A stretch of DNA of 64,000 bases from Xanthomonas cissicola (GTDB lineage: Bacteria > Pseudomonadota > Gammaproteobacteria > Xanthomonadales > Xanthomonadaceae): positions 1 through 64,000 of the forward strand of contig NZ_VZPL01000011.1 of NCBI RefSeq assembly GCF_008801575.1, written 5' to 3'. The position numbers were made by a program, and so were the translations under genes. Below, piece by piece: positions 29,732 through 38,992 of the stretch (positions are counted from its first letter, which is position 1; each line of letters begins with the position of its first letter). The notes under the pieces are model-generated. The model was not told the origin of the DNA. It saw only the letters and a program-made list of their open reading frames with translations, and did not search any database.

Positions 29732-30502
29732 ATGATTGCGCCGGCCCGTCCGGACCCGATGCCCATGAGACCAGCCGCACGCGTGCAGATCGTCCAACGT
29801 GCCTCCGGGCATGGCCGTTCCGGTGGCCGCTGGTGGTGGCTGCTGGTTGCCATCGTATGGCTGGCTTCGCTGGGCGGGATGTGGTGGATGGCCACGCGCA
29901 CGGCTGCCCCGCGGCTGGTGAAGGCCGAGGCAGCGCTGCAGCAGGCGCAACGCAGCCAGGTCCAGCAACGTCGGCAGATCGAGCAGTTGCAGCAGCGCCA
30001 GGTCAATCTGGCGATGTCCGACAAGATCAGCCGCGCGGCCAACACCGAAGTGCAGGCCTCGCTGGCCGAGCGCGACGAGCAGATCGCCGCGCTGCGCGCC
30101 GATGTGGCCTTCTACGAGCGGCTGGTGGGCTCCACCGCACAGCGCAAGGGGCTCAACGCGCATTCGGTGCAATTCACCGCCGAAGCCGGCGGCACCTGGA
30201 ACTACAGCGTGGTGCTGACCCAGAACCTCAACCGCGGCGCAATCAGCCAGGGCCAGCTGCGCTTTGCGGTGGAAGGCGTGCGCGCCGGCAAGCTGGTGAC
30301 GGTGAGCTGGAACGAGTTGCACCAGAAGCCCGACGCCGCCGGGCAACCGTACTCGTTCCGGTATTTCCAGCAGCTGGACGGTAGCGTGATCCTGCCGAAG
30401 GATTTCACCCCGCAACGTGTCAAAATCTCCCTGAGCGGCGATGGGGCGCCGGTCAGTCAGACATTCGATTGGAAAGTCGCCGGCAATGGCGCGGGGGAAT
30501 AG
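29732..30502 (+). CDS. DUF6776-type membrane-anchored coiled-coil protein
   Basis: A 256-residue protein with one N-terminal membrane helix (about 34-54: [20 protein letters not shown]), a Gln-rich coiled coil (about 65-130, [20 protein letters not shown]) and a beta-rich periplasmic C-terminal part. This layout and the segment [13 protein letters not shown] fit the DUF6776 family seen in gammaproteobacteria next to bactofilin genes. ATG 29732 is used; in-frame ATGs at 29759 and 29765 are also possible. The stop is three bases before the bactofilin ATG, suggesting they act together at the cell envelope. Confidence 0.7.
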   Translation: MIAPARPDPMPMRPAARVQIVQRASGHGRSGGRWWWLLVAIVWLASLGGMWWMATRTAAPRLVKAEAALQQAQRSQVQQRRQIEQLQQRQVNLAMSDKISRAANTEVQASLAERDEQIAALRADVAFYERLVGSTAQRKGLNAHSVQFTAEAGGTWNYSVVLTQNLNRGAISQGQLRFAVEGVRAGKLVTVSWNELHQKPDAAGQPYSFRYFQQLDGSVILPKDFTPQRVKISLSGDGAPVSQTFDWKVAGNGAGE

Positions 30503-30505
30503 CTC

Positions 30506-30955
30506 ATGTTCGGAAACAAGTCCAACCGTGGTGCGCAGACCGTGGTCGATACCTTGATCGGGCCGCAGGTGGTCATCCGCGGCGACCTGACGTTCAGCGG
30601 CGGGCTGTATGTGGAAGGCCGCATCCTGGGCAAGGTGATTGCCGAAGACGGCGCCAGCGCCACCCTGACGGTGGCCGAGCAGGGCAGCATCGAAGGCGAA
30701 GTGCGTGCGCCGGTGGTGATCATCAACGGCCAGCTGACCGGCGATGTGCATGCGGCCGAGCGGGTCGAACTGGCCGCCAATGCGCGCGTGCAGGGCAACG
30801 TGCACTACCAGGTGGTGGAAATGAGCGCGGGCGCCCAGCTTACCGGGCGGCTGATCCATGCCGCCACGGCCGGCGCAACCGCGGCGCTGCCGGCGCCGGA
30901 ACCCAGCCGTGCCGAACCGGTCACGGCGTTGCAGGCCGAAACCGCCGACGCCTGA
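30506..30955 (+). CDS. Bactofilin (polymer-forming cytoskeletal protein)
   Basis: Bactofilins polymerise without nucleotide and scaffold wall synthesis or polar proteins. The 149-residue protein has the central beta-helix (about 15-115) with repeats such as [19 protein letters not shown] and [23 protein letters not shown] cut at each turn by glycine, and a disordered Pro/Ala tail. It follows the coiled-coil membrane protein by three bases, which probably recruits or tethers it. Confidence 0.88.
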   Translation: MFGNKSNRGAQTVVDTLIGPQVVIRGDLTFSGGLYVEGRILGKVIAEDGASATLTVAEQGSIEGEVRAPVVIINGQLTGDVHAAERVELAANARVQGNVHYQVVEMSAGAQLTGRLIHAATAGATAALPAPEPSRAEPVTALQAETADA

Positions 30956-31038
30956 GCGCGGCATGCGCAGTGAATGCCGCGGCAGCCGATAAGGCGGCAT
31001 GGCTTGAAGTGGGGCCCTCTGGCCCCCATGCTGGCGCC

Positions 31039-31425
31039 ATGAGTACGCTCGTTTCGCTTCCTACTGCCGCCCCGGCGCCGGACTACCAGTCCATCGACCG
31101 GCCACTGAACTTTTCCGTGGCCGCTGCCGCCAAGGTGCGAGAGCTGATCCAGGAAGAAGGCAATGCCGACCTGGCATTGCGCGTGTACATCCAGGGCGGA
31201 GGGTGTTCCGGCTTCCAGTACGGCTTCGAGTTCGACGAGAACCGTGCCGAGGACGACCTGGCCGTGGCCACCGATGGCGTCACGCTGCTGGTGGATCCGC
31301 TGAGCCTGCAATACCTGATGGGCGCCGAGGTGGATTACACCGAAAGCCTGACCGGCGCGCAGTTCGTGATCCGCAATCCGAACGCAAAAACCACCTGCGG
31401 GTGCGGGAGCAGCTTCAGCGTCTGA
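31039..31425 (+). CDS. erpA: Iron-sulphur cluster insertion protein ErpA
   Basis: ErpA is an A-type carrier delivering [4Fe-4S] or [2Fe-2S] clusters to targets such as isoprenoid enzymes. The 128-residue product has the three cluster cysteines: Cys in [11 protein letters not shown] and the pair in TTCGCGSSF near the C-terminus. ATG 31039 is used. It follows the bactofilin by 83 bases and may be co-transcribed with it. Confidence 0.92.
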   Translation: MSTLVSLPTAAPAPDYQSIDRPLNFSVAAAAKVRELIQEEGNADLALRVYIQGGGCSGFQYGFEFDENRAEDDLAVATDGVTLLVDPLSLQYLMGAEVDYTESLTGAQFVIRNPNAKTTCGCGSSFSV

Positions 31426-32264
31426 TTGCATCTGGGTAGATGCGGATTGTGCGACGCATCTGGGTGAACGCGGATTGCGGCGCGTAGCGCGTGCTTCTGC
31501 AGTGCATCTGCGTTGGTGACAGGGTGACTGCCGAACGTGAGATCGATCGCGGCTGAGTGGCGCGCTGGTCTCGCTCGATGTTGACCAGCTGGCGATGAGG
31601 TGGGCGCATTGCGGGTGGCGGGACTGGCTCGTATGCCTGGCTTACCTCGCGGTGCGCGCTGTGATGAGGAAGGCGCATCGCTTGCTTCGCCGCTGCAGCT
31701 CGTCGGGCGACTGCCGACCGCCATCACGATGAGGCTGCCAACGCGAGCAGCGCAGTGCGCGAATGGCGGCGACTGGTCAGGCAGGCGTGTGAGTGCTTCC
31801 ACGCTGAGCAATTCTGCGGCAATCCTTCAGTAAGGTGACAGCGCTGCGCGCCACGTAGTGACACGTGAACAGCGATCCACGCGCCGCGTTGAAAGAGCCT
31901 GTACCGCGCGCGGCGTTGCAGCGATTTGCAGCGCGACGACAGGAATGCAGCGCGTTGCTGGCTGTCGATGGCCAGGCACGCATCTGATTGCTTGGGTTGC
32001 GCCCGCAAGGCCGGCGACCTGCACGCGCGCGTGACGCGCCACGACGCTTTCTGCGCTGCAGGTTTCGCGGCGCGCGCGCCAGCTTCGTGCGTGCGCGATG
32101 GTGCATGGATCCAGATGACCATACTGCGTGCGTGCCATGTGTCGATTCCAAGCCGTTGCGCAGTGACCACTCACGCTTCTTCCGCACCTCGATCGCACCG
32201 AGACCGATCTGGCGTTGGGTGATTGCTGCGCGTCTTCCGTCCTTCCCCAAGAGAGCATCACTTC
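31426..32264. other. Long gene-free region upstream of lipA
   Basis: About 840 bases with no supported gene. It starts with two 22-bp direct repeats, GCATCTGGGTAGATGCGGATTG (first 20 bases GCATCTGGGTAGATGCGGAT) at 31428-31449 and a copy with three changes at 31456-31477. The rest is GC-rich with short overlapping frames on both strands but without domains or ribosome-binding sites. Long upstream regions before secreted virulence genes may hold control sites; I see no clear Clp box or PIP box. Confidence 0.5.
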
Positions 32265-33527
32265 ATGTTGCAGATCAACTCCCGTTCGGCGTTTGGCCTG
32301 GCGGCCATGTTGGGCATCGCCAGCGCAGTGCTTGCACCCGGCGCGCAGGCCGCGCCCGCGCGCGGCACCTTGCTTACCAGCAATTTCCTGACCAGCTACA
32401 CCCGTGATGCGATCGGCGCGATGCTGGCCTCCGAGCCGCAGGCCGAGCAGCCCAAATGCAATGTCCGTGTCGCCGAATTCACCTATGCAACCGTCGGTGT
32501 CGAAGGCGAACCTGCAACCGCATCTGGCGTGCTGCTGGTTCCGGATGGCGAGCGGTGCGTAGGGCCGTATCCGTTGCTAGGCTGGGGACGTCCGACCGAA
32601 ACGGTTCGCACTGAGGAGCAGGCCAAGGACATCCGCGATGCCAAGGGCAACGACCCACTGGTCACGCGCTTGGCCAGCCAGGGGTATGTCGTGGTCAGCA
32701 GTGATTATCTGGGGCTCGGGAAGTCCAACTACGGTTATCACCCTTATTTGCACAGCGCGACCGAGGCGAGTGCGACCATTGATGCGATGCGTGCGGCGCG
32801 CAATGTGTTGCAGCGCTTGAACACGCCGCTGTCCGGCAAGGTGATGCTGTCGGGTTATTCGCAGGGCGGCCACACGGCGATGGCTACCCAGCGCGAGATA
32901 GAGACGCATCTGTCCAAGGAATTCCATCTGGTGGCCAGTGCGCCGATCTCCGGGCCTTACGCGCTGCAGCAGACATTTTTGGACAGCTGGAGCGGCAGCA
33001 ATGCGGTAGGCGAAAGCAGCTTCGGCATCATTCTGGGCAGCTATGCCATCGTCGCGATGCAGCACACCTACAAGAACATCTATCTGGAGCCCGGACAGGT
33101 GTTTCAGGAGCCGTGGACTGCCAAAGTGGAGCCCTTGTTCCCGGGCAAGCAAAGCCTGACCGATCTGTTTCTCGGCGACACCTTGCCAGGCATCGATCAA
33201 ATCAAGGCGTATTTCCAGCCTGGCTTCTACCGCGACTTTGCCAGCAACCCCGCCAACCCGTTCCGCCAGGATCTGGCGCGCAACGATCTGCTGGCGTGGG
33301 CGCCGCAAACCCCGACCTTGCTGTGCGGTTCGTCCAACGATGCCACCGTTCCGCTCAAGAACGCGCAGACCGCCATCGCCAGCTTCAAGCGGCGTGGCAG
33401 CAACAAGGTGGCGTTGGTGGATATCGGCACCGGCAACTCCAGCGACAACTCGGCCCTCGCCCATCTGTTGACGAACGAGCCGTGCATCGTGGCAGTGCGG
33501 CATCAGCTGTTGGACAAGCAGCGCTGA
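32265..33527 (+). CDS. lipA: Secreted lipase/esterase of the LipA/LesA type
   Basis: LipA is a type II-secreted esterase that attacks plant cell-wall and cuticle esters and is a virulence factor in rice-infecting Xanthomonas. The 420-residue precursor has a signal peptide (about 1-29, ending in PGAQAAPA), nucleophile motif SGYSQGGHTA (Ser about 213), and candidate acid and base in SSNDATVPLK and NSALAHLLT. ATG 32265 is preceded by AAGAGAG. The gene is alone with a large upstream region. Secretion through the Xps system is inferred from homologues. Confidence 0.87.
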   Translation: MLQINSRSAFGLAAMLGIASAVLAPGAQAAPARGTLLTSNFLTSYTRDAIGAMLASEPQAEQPKCNVRVAEFTYATVGVEGEPATASGVLLVPDGERCVGPYPLLGWGRPTETVRTEEQAKDIRDAKGNDPLVTRLASQGYVVVSSDYLGLGKSNYGYHPYLHSATEASATIDAMRAARNVLQRLNTPLSGKVMLSGYSQGGHTAMATQREIETHLSKEFHLVASAPISGPYALQQTFLDSWSGSNAVGESSFGIILGSYAIVAMQHTYKNIYLEPGQVFQEPWTAKVEPLFPGKQSLTDLFLGDTLPGIDQIKAYFQPGFYRDFASNPANPFRQDLARNDLLAWAPQTPTLLCGSSNDATVPLKNAQTAIASFKRRGSNKVALVDIGTGNSSDNSALAHLLTNEPCIVAVRHQLLDKQR

Positions 33528-33834
33528 CGCCGCGGTCGTTGCTCGACGCTGCCGAAGGGTTTGCAGGTGCGGGCGTCTCGAAGCCCGCACCTGCATGGCG
33601 CTTCACTGCAGCCATTGCAATGCACTGCCATGACCACTGGCTCACGTGCGTGTCCTGACAGGGCCGCACCCGCGCGCTGTCCAGTGATAGGGCCGCGTGC
33701 CACTTGGCGTGAACCGCATCCCACGCCAGTGGCCAGCGCGAGCGGCGTCCGCGTCTGAACACGCACCGCAGGCGCGCTCGGTCGAGTGCGTACGATGGTT
33801 GCAGGCGCTGCCGATTATCGGCAGGCTTGCGCCG
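33528..33834. terminator. Hairpin downstream of lipA in a 307-bp gap
   Basis: A 13-bp perfect stem, TGCAGGTGCGGGC (33562-33574) with GCCCGCACCTGCA (33583-33595), sits 35 bases after the lipA stop and probably stabilises or ends its transcript, although no T-run follows. The rest of the gap to nudC shows nothing further. Confidence 0.5.
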
Positions 33835-34725
33835 ATGTCAGAGTCCCTTTTTTCATCTTCCGGTTTTGCCTTCACCCACGCGCCGCTCGATCGCTGCGAT
33901 ATGTTGCGTGACGATCCCGACGCCCTGGCGCGTCTGTGGCCGCAGGGCCGTGTGCTGTTGATCGACGCTAAAGGCGCGGCGCTGGCCGATGCCGATGGCC
34001 AGCCGTTGTTGCTGGATGGCGCCGAACTGGGCGACGGGCCGGAGGCTGCGATCTTCCTGGGTCTGCGCGATGCGGTGGGCTGGTTTTGTGTGCCGGCCGA
34101 CATTGTCGCGGTGCAGGCGCCGCAGCGGATCGATCTGCGCCAGGCCGCTGCCGACTGGCCTGCCGAGATCGCCACCGCCTTCGCCTATGCACGGGCGATG
34201 TTGCACTGGCAATCGCGCACGCGCTTTTGCGGCGTGTGCGGCGGTGCGATCGCGTTCCGGCGCGCCGGCTTCATCGCGCACTGCACGCAATGCCAGACCG
34301 AGCATTACCCACGCGTGGACCCGGCCATCATCGTGGCGGTCAGCGATGGCGCGCGTTTGCTGCTCGGCCGTCAGGCCAGTTGGGCGCCAGGACGTTATTC
34401 GGTGATTGCCGGGTTCGTCGAACCGGGCGAGTCGCTGGAGCAGACCGTAGTGCGCGAGGTGTACGAAGAAACCCGCGTGCATGTGCAGGACTGCCGCTAC
34501 CTGGGCGCGCAGCCGTGGCCGTTCCCGGGGGCGCTGATGCTGGGGTTCACCGCGCGCGCCGCTGCGACCGAGGTGCCGCAGGTCACCGGTGAGCTGGAAG
34601 ACGCGCGCTGGGTCAGCCATGCGCAGGTCAGCGCCGCGCTGGCCGGCGAGGGCGATATCGGGTTGCCGCCGCGCATTTCCATTGCGCGTGCGTTGATCGA
34701 GCACTGGCATCGTGCGCATGGCTGA
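33835..34725 (+). CDS. nudC: NAD(H) pyrophosphatase / RNA deNADding enzyme NudC
   Basis: NudC cleaves NADH to NMNH and AMP and removes NAD caps from RNA. The 296-residue protein has a zinc ribbon (CGVCGGAI...CTQCQ, about 136-156), the Nudix box with GFVEPGESLEQTVVREVYEE (about 196-215) and the family signature AQPWPFPGALMLGF, close to the SQPWPFPxS consensus that marks NADH pyrophosphatases. ATG 33835 gives the usual N-terminus; the frame extends upstream without support. Confidence 0.92.
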   Translation: MSESLFSSSGFAFTHAPLDRCDMLRDDPDALARLWPQGRVLLIDAKGAALADADGQPLLLDGAELGDGPEAAIFLGLRDAVGWFCVPADIVAVQAPQRIDLRQAAADWPAEIATAFAYARAMLHWQSRTRFCGVCGGAIAFRRAGFIAHCTQCQTEHYPRVDPAIIVAVSDGARLLLGRQASWAPGRYSVIAGFVEPGESLEQTVVREVYEETRVHVQDCRYLGAQPWPFPGALMLGFTARAAATEVPQVTGELEDARWVSHAQVSAALAGEGDIGLPPRISIARALIEHWHRAHG

Positions 34726-34798
34726 GCCTGGCCGGCTTTTGCGGTGTTGCAGCGGCGCTCGCGTCCGCTCGGCTAGACTCGGCTGAGGAGGCCTGCCC

Positions 34799-35689
34799 AT
34801 GTTCACCACCCTGGTTGCCGTCGTCGTCGCGCTCACGCTGGGCCATCTGGTACCGGCGCAGGTGGCCAGGCTGCGCAATTTCGCCTGGTTCGGCCAATGG
34901 CTGCGCCGGTTGGACAGTTACGCGGCCGGGCGCGGTGCGTGGCAAGGGCGCTATGGCGTACTGCTGGCCGTGCTACCGGCGCTGCTGGTGTTGCTGGTGC
35001 AGTGGCTGCTGGACGATGTCTGGCACGGTTTTCTGGGCTTGCTGTTCGGCGTGGCGGTGCTGGCCTGGACCTGGGGTCCGCGCGATCTGGATCGCGATGT
35101 GGAAGCGGTCATCGACGCCGACGAGCCGCGCACGCGGCGCGAAGCGATTTCGCACCTGCAGGCCGCCGGCGGCAGCGTGCACGAAGACGCGCCGTCGCTG
35201 GTGGAAGCGGTGGTGGTCAACGGCCTGCGACGTTGGTTTGCGGTGCTGTGGTGGTTTCTGCTGCTGGGGCCGTTCGGCGCGGTGCTGTATCGGCTCACTG
35301 CCCTGGCGGTGGAAAGCCCGCTGGCCGTGTTGCTGCCGCCCCGCAATCTGGCTGGCGCGCGCTGGCTGCTGGCGGTGCTGGAATGGCCGGTGGCGCAGTT
35401 GATGACGATGTCGATGGCGCTGGTGGGTAACTTCGACACCGTGTTCCGCGCCTGGCGGCAGGCGCATGGCAACCGCTGGTCGCTGGAACCGCATTTTCTC
35501 GGCGCCGTTGCACGTGCCAGCGTCAGCGCCGAGCTGCGCGATGAAGCGCACGACTACACCGATTCGGGCCTGGTGCCGGTCTGGCGCCGCCTGCCGGAAG
35601 TACGCGACGCGATGAGCCTGGTCTGGCGCGTGCTGCTGCTATGGTTGGTGGTGCTGGCGTTGTTGGTGATTGCGGGCTGGGTGCGGTAG
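34799..35689 (+). CDS. ampE: AmpE-like inner membrane protein
   Basis: A 296-residue integral membrane protein with about four helices, starting MFTTLVAVVVALTLGHLVP and containing RDLDRDVEAVIDADE and EAVVVNGLRRWFAVLWWFL, characteristic of the AmpE/CobD-like family. AmpE is linked to beta-lactamase signalling and muropeptide sensing in E. coli, but its mechanism is unclear. The partner ampD is not next to it here. It follows nudC by 73 bases on the same strand. Confidence 0.8.
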   Translation: MFTTLVAVVVALTLGHLVPAQVARLRNFAWFGQWLRRLDSYAAGRGAWQGRYGVLLAVLPALLVLLVQWLLDDVWHGFLGLLFGVAVLAWTWGPRDLDRDVEAVIDADEPRTRREAISHLQAAGGSVHEDAPSLVEAVVVNGLRRWFAVLWWFLLLGPFGAVLYRLTALAVESPLAVLLPPRNLAGARWLLAVLEWPVAQLMTMSMALVGNFDTVFRAWRQAHGNRWSLEPHFLGAVARASVSAELRDEAHDYTDSGLVPVWRRLPEVRDAMSLVWRVLLLWLVVLALLVIAGWVR

Positions 35690-35768
35690 CGCCGCGCGTG
35701 ATGTCGGGCGAGAAGATGTGTAGCGCCGGGCCCTATGGAAACGTCGGCCCCTCGCGATTGTTCGCGGT

Positions 35769-36179
35769 CTAACCCGGCGCCAGCAAGGTAAACGGGTACC
35801 ACGGCAGGTTTCTTGCGATCCAGTACGTCGGCAAGGCCCACAACCAGAACTTCGGTTCGGACATCACGGCCACCACCGGGGAGAACCAGCGCGCGCGCCA
35901 GCCGGCTTTCCAGGCGATCAGGCCGGGCAGGATGAACAGGCCGAGCACGGCGGCCGGATTCATCGCGAAGGCACCGGGCAGGTCGAAGTGCGCCAGCGCA
36001 TACAGTGCGCGGGTCATGCCGCAGCCGGGGCAGTAGCAGCCGGTGACGGCCCGAAAGACGCAAGGCGGGAACGGGCTGTTGCTCGCATTCGGATCGAAGC
36101 GATACAGCAACGACACGCCAAGGGCGGCCACGCTGGTGGCCGCCCCCAGTCCAAGCCAATGGCGTGGACGCAGTTCCAT
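35769..36179 (-). CDS. DUF2752 membrane protein
   Basis: A 136-residue membrane protein with three or four helices and the DUF2752 signature CVFRAVTGCYCPGCGMTRAL, in which the CPGCG cysteines resemble a metal-binding knuckle. The start at 36179 overlaps the stop of the preceding CD225-type gene by one base, so the two are translated as a pair. Function is unknown. Confidence 0.8.
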   Translation of the reverse strand: MELRPRHWLGLGAATSVAALGVSLLYRFDPNASNSPFPPCVFRAVTGCYCPGCGMTRALYALAHFDLPGAFAMNPAAVLGLFILPGLIAWKAGWRARWFSPVVAVMSEPKFWLWALPTYWIARNLPWYPFTLLAPG

Positions 36180-36523
36180 TACTGCATGTGCTGCAACTGC
36201 TGCATGTAGTCCATGTAGCCCTGCATGCCGCCGGTGGCCACCATGCCGATGTTGATCAGCAGGCCGATCGCGGCCAGCACGCTGGTCACGATGCACCAGG
36301 TCTTGGCGGTGTTGGAGGCGCGGCGTGCGCCGTCGATGTCGCCCTGGTTGAGCAGGCCGTTGACCTTGCTGGAAAACACGATCGCCACGATGCCGGAGAT
36401 CAGGGCCGGGCAGCACAGGCAAAAGCCCAGCACGGTGGAAACGATCGCCCAGATCAGGTGATTCGGCACCGGGCCGGGCGCGGCGCTGGACGAGGGATGG
36501 ATCGGCGGTGGCATGGCACTCAT
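36179..36523 (-). CDS. CD225/dispanin-like small membrane protein
   Basis: A 114-residue protein with a proline-rich N-terminus followed by two membrane helices (about 23-50 and 74-98) with PNHLIWAIVSTVLGFCLCCP and the intervening VFSSKVNGLLNQGDIDGARRAS, diagnostic of the CD225/dispanin fold. Bacterial members are often found beside DUF2752 genes, as here. No bacterial function is established. Confidence 0.82.
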   Translation of the reverse strand: MSAMPPPIHPSSSAAPGPVPNHLIWAIVSTVLGFCLCCPALISGIVAIVFSSKVNGLLNQGDIDGARRASNTAKTWCIVTSVLAAIGLLINIGMVATGGMQGYMDYMQQLQHMQ

Positions 36524-37001
36524 GGTGAAGCTCCTTGGGTGGTAAACAACAGCGAACTGATGGGTGAGTGGGGTCGATTATCGGGCGCCATGCGCGGCGG
36601 TGATGCGCCCGTGTGCGCTGACGATGGCCGGATGGCCCTCATGCGAGGTTTGGCGCGAGCGGCGAGCGGCGAGCGGCGAGCGGCGAGCGGCGAGCGGCGT
36701 GTCGGTAGCGGCGAGTGGCGCTGCGCGGTGCCGGATATCTGCTCGCGCCAGCGGACCTGGCGCTCCACGCCTGCGCCGCGAGCGAACGCAGCGGCATGCC
36801 CATCGCTGCCGGCACAGCCAGCCGCTGCAATGCGCGACACCCGCCGATCAGGGCAGACGCCTCAGGCGCGATGATGTTGAGCACAACGACGTCCCCCGGT
36901 ACGGCCGGCCGCGTCCGCCTGGCGGCTGCGACGGCAAAGCGTGCAATGGCGCACAGGCTACTCGCGGCGCGCCATGGACGCAAAGCCTGCATCCGCCGGG
37001 C
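36524..37001. repeat. Gene-free region with six tandem GCGAGCG heptamers
   Basis: The heptamer GCGAGCG occurs six times without error at 36655-36696. The remainder of this 480-base region between the CD225 gene (start side) and the MFS-acyltransferase stop holds no supported gene. Tandem tracts like this vary in copy number and are used for strain typing in Xanthomonas. Confidence 0.7.
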
Positions 37002-38924
37002 TCAGGGCTGATCCTGCCGCAGCGTGCGCACTTGTTGTTCGAGCAGCGCGGCACTGGCCTGATCGCCGGCGACCGCTGCCCCTGCCACCACGTCGATCTG
37101 CGCGCGCATCCGCCGCGGCACCCGCATGCGGCCCAGGCGCGTGTCGCGCCGGCTCCACATGCTCGACCACATGCCGCGCAGCGCCATCGGAACGACCGGC
37201 ACGTTGCGGCGCTGCAGAATCTTTTCCACGCCGGACTTGAAGGGTGCGATGTGGCCATCCTTGGTCAATGCGCCCTCGGGGAAGATGCACACCAGCTCGC
37301 CATCGGCCAATGCGGCATCGATGCGGTCGAAGGCCTGTTGCATCAATGCGGGGTCTTCGCGCGCGCCGGCGATCGGGATGGCCTTGGCGGTGCGGAAGAT
37401 CCAGCGCATCACCGGGATGCGGAAGATCTTGTAGTACATGACAAAGCGCACCGGGCGCGGAATCACCGCCGACAGGATCAGCGCGTCCATGTAGCTGACA
37501 TGGTTGCACACCAGCAGGGCGGCGCCCTCGTCGGGCACATGCGTGTCGATAGCGCGCGCGCGCAGGCGGTACAACACGCTCACCAGCACCCAGCTGAGAA
37601 AGCGCATCAGGAACTCGGGCACCAGGGTGAAGATCCACAGCGCCACCAGCGTGTTGGCGATTGCCAGTGCCAGGAACACTTGCGGAATGCTCAAGCCCGG
37701 CAGCGGAATCCGTACCCCGAACAGCACCACGTGCGGCAACTGCAGCGCGATGCCGATCACCGCCGCGGCCACGATGAACAACGCGTTCTGGATATTGAGC
37801 CCGGCGATCACGCGCGACAGCTCGGCCTTGGGTGTGCGGCTCTGGATCAGCGCAAACAACGGCACCACGAACAGGCCGGTGAACAGGCCGATGCCGACCA
37901 GATCGATGATCAGCCGCACACTGCCGGGCTGCTGCACGAACTGGCCGATCGACAGGCCGGTGACCGGCGCTGCGCCAGGCCGGGCGAAGTACAGGTCCAG
38001 CAGGAAGGCGCTGATGCCGAACGCGCCCAGCGGCACCAGGCCGATTTCCACGGTGCGGCCGGACAGCCGTTCGCACAGCAGCGAGCCTGCGCCGGTGCCG
38101 ATCGAAAACAGCGCAAGCGCGAATACGTACAGATCCTGCTGTACGCCCAGGTTGAGTTGGGCATAGGTGGGCAACTGCGCGGTCAGCACGGTGCCGATGA
38201 ACCAGAACCACGACACGCCCAGCACCGCGTTGCGCACCGCCAACGTGCGTCGGGTCAGGCGCATGATGGCGCGCGATTCGGGAATGGGGTTCCAGTTGAT
38301 CTTCAGCTCGGGCGCGCCGGCATCCACGCGCGGTACCAGCCGCGCCACCAGGTTGCCGGTCACCGCAATCGCAATCACCGCGGTGGCGGCAGCCTCCGGC
38401 CCATGACTGCCGGCGATCTGGAAGATCAGCCCGCCGAAGATCATGCCGCACAGGATCGAAATCGAGGTGCCCATTTCGACCAGGCCGTTACCGCCGGTGA
38501 GCTCTTCCGGCTTCAGCACCGAGGGCAGGATCGAATATTTCACTGGCCCGAACAGCGTGGACTGCAGGCCGGTGCAGAACAGCGCAATCAGCAGGATCAC
38601 CATGTTCTCGGTGATGAAGCCCACCGCGGCCAGCGACATGATCGCAATCTCCATCGTGGTGGTGATCACGATGAGCTTCTGCTTTTCCAGCTTCTCGGCG
38701 ATCTGCCCGGCCAGCGCGGAGAACAGGAAGTACGGCAGGATGAACAGTGCCGGCGCCAGGTTCGTATACAGCGTGCGCTGGGCGGCATCGATGCCGAGAT
38801 AGAACAGCAGGCCGATGATGGCCTGCCGATAGACGTTGTCGTTGAACGCGCCCAGCGCCTGGACAGCGAAGAACGGCAAGAAGCGGCGCTGCCTGAGCAG
38901 GGCGAACTGGCTGTGACCGGACAT
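37002..38924 (-). CDS. MFS transporter-acyltransferase fusion (lysophospholipid recycling type)
   Basis: A 640-residue fusion. Residues about 10-430 form a 12-helix MFS domain resembling the lysophospholipid flippase LplT (FFAVQALGAFNDNVYRQAI, LFGPVKYSILPSVL). Residues about 450-620 form a PlsC-type acyltransferase with NHVSYMDALI (His-x4-Asp) and FPEGALTKDG. In E. coli the flippase LplT and the acyltransferase of Aas are separate; here the two functions are joined, without the acyl-ACP synthetase. The likely task is to bring lysophospholipids across the inner membrane and re-acylate them. Single gene on this strand. Confidence 0.87.
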   Translation of the reverse strand: MSGHSQFALLRQRRFLPFFAVQALGAFNDNVYRQAIIGLLFYLGIDAAQRTLYTNLAPALFILPYFLFSALAGQIAEKLEKQKLIVITTTMEIAIMSLAAVGFITENMVILLIALFCTGLQSTLFGPVKYSILPSVLKPEELTGGNGLVEMGTSISILCGMIFGGLIFQIAGSHGPEAAATAVIAIAVTGNLVARLVPRVDAGAPELKINWNPIPESRAIMRLTRRTLAVRNAVLGVSWFWFIGTVLTAQLPTYAQLNLGVQQDLYVFALALFSIGTGAGSLLCERLSGRTVEIGLVPLGAFGISAFLLDLYFARPGAAPVTGLSIGQFVQQPGSVRLIIDLVGIGLFTGLFVVPLFALIQSRTPKAELSRVIAGLNIQNALFIVAAAVIGIALQLPHVVLFGVRIPLPGLSIPQVFLALAIANTLVALWIFTLVPEFLMRFLSWVLVSVLYRLRARAIDTHVPDEGAALLVCNHVSYMDALILSAVIPRPVRFVMYYKIFRIPVMRWIFRTAKAIPIAGAREDPALMQQAFDRIDAALADGELVCIFPEGALTKDGHIAPFKSGVEKILQRRNVPVVPMALRGMWSSMWSRRDTRLGRMRVPRRMRAQIDVVAGAAVAGDQASAALLEQQVRTLRQDQP

Positions 38925-38992
38925 GCAGTTTCCTTTGCGAACGCGCGCAGCCTAGCAGGCTTCCATGGCGTGCTGGTGGATGGCGGTTGCGC

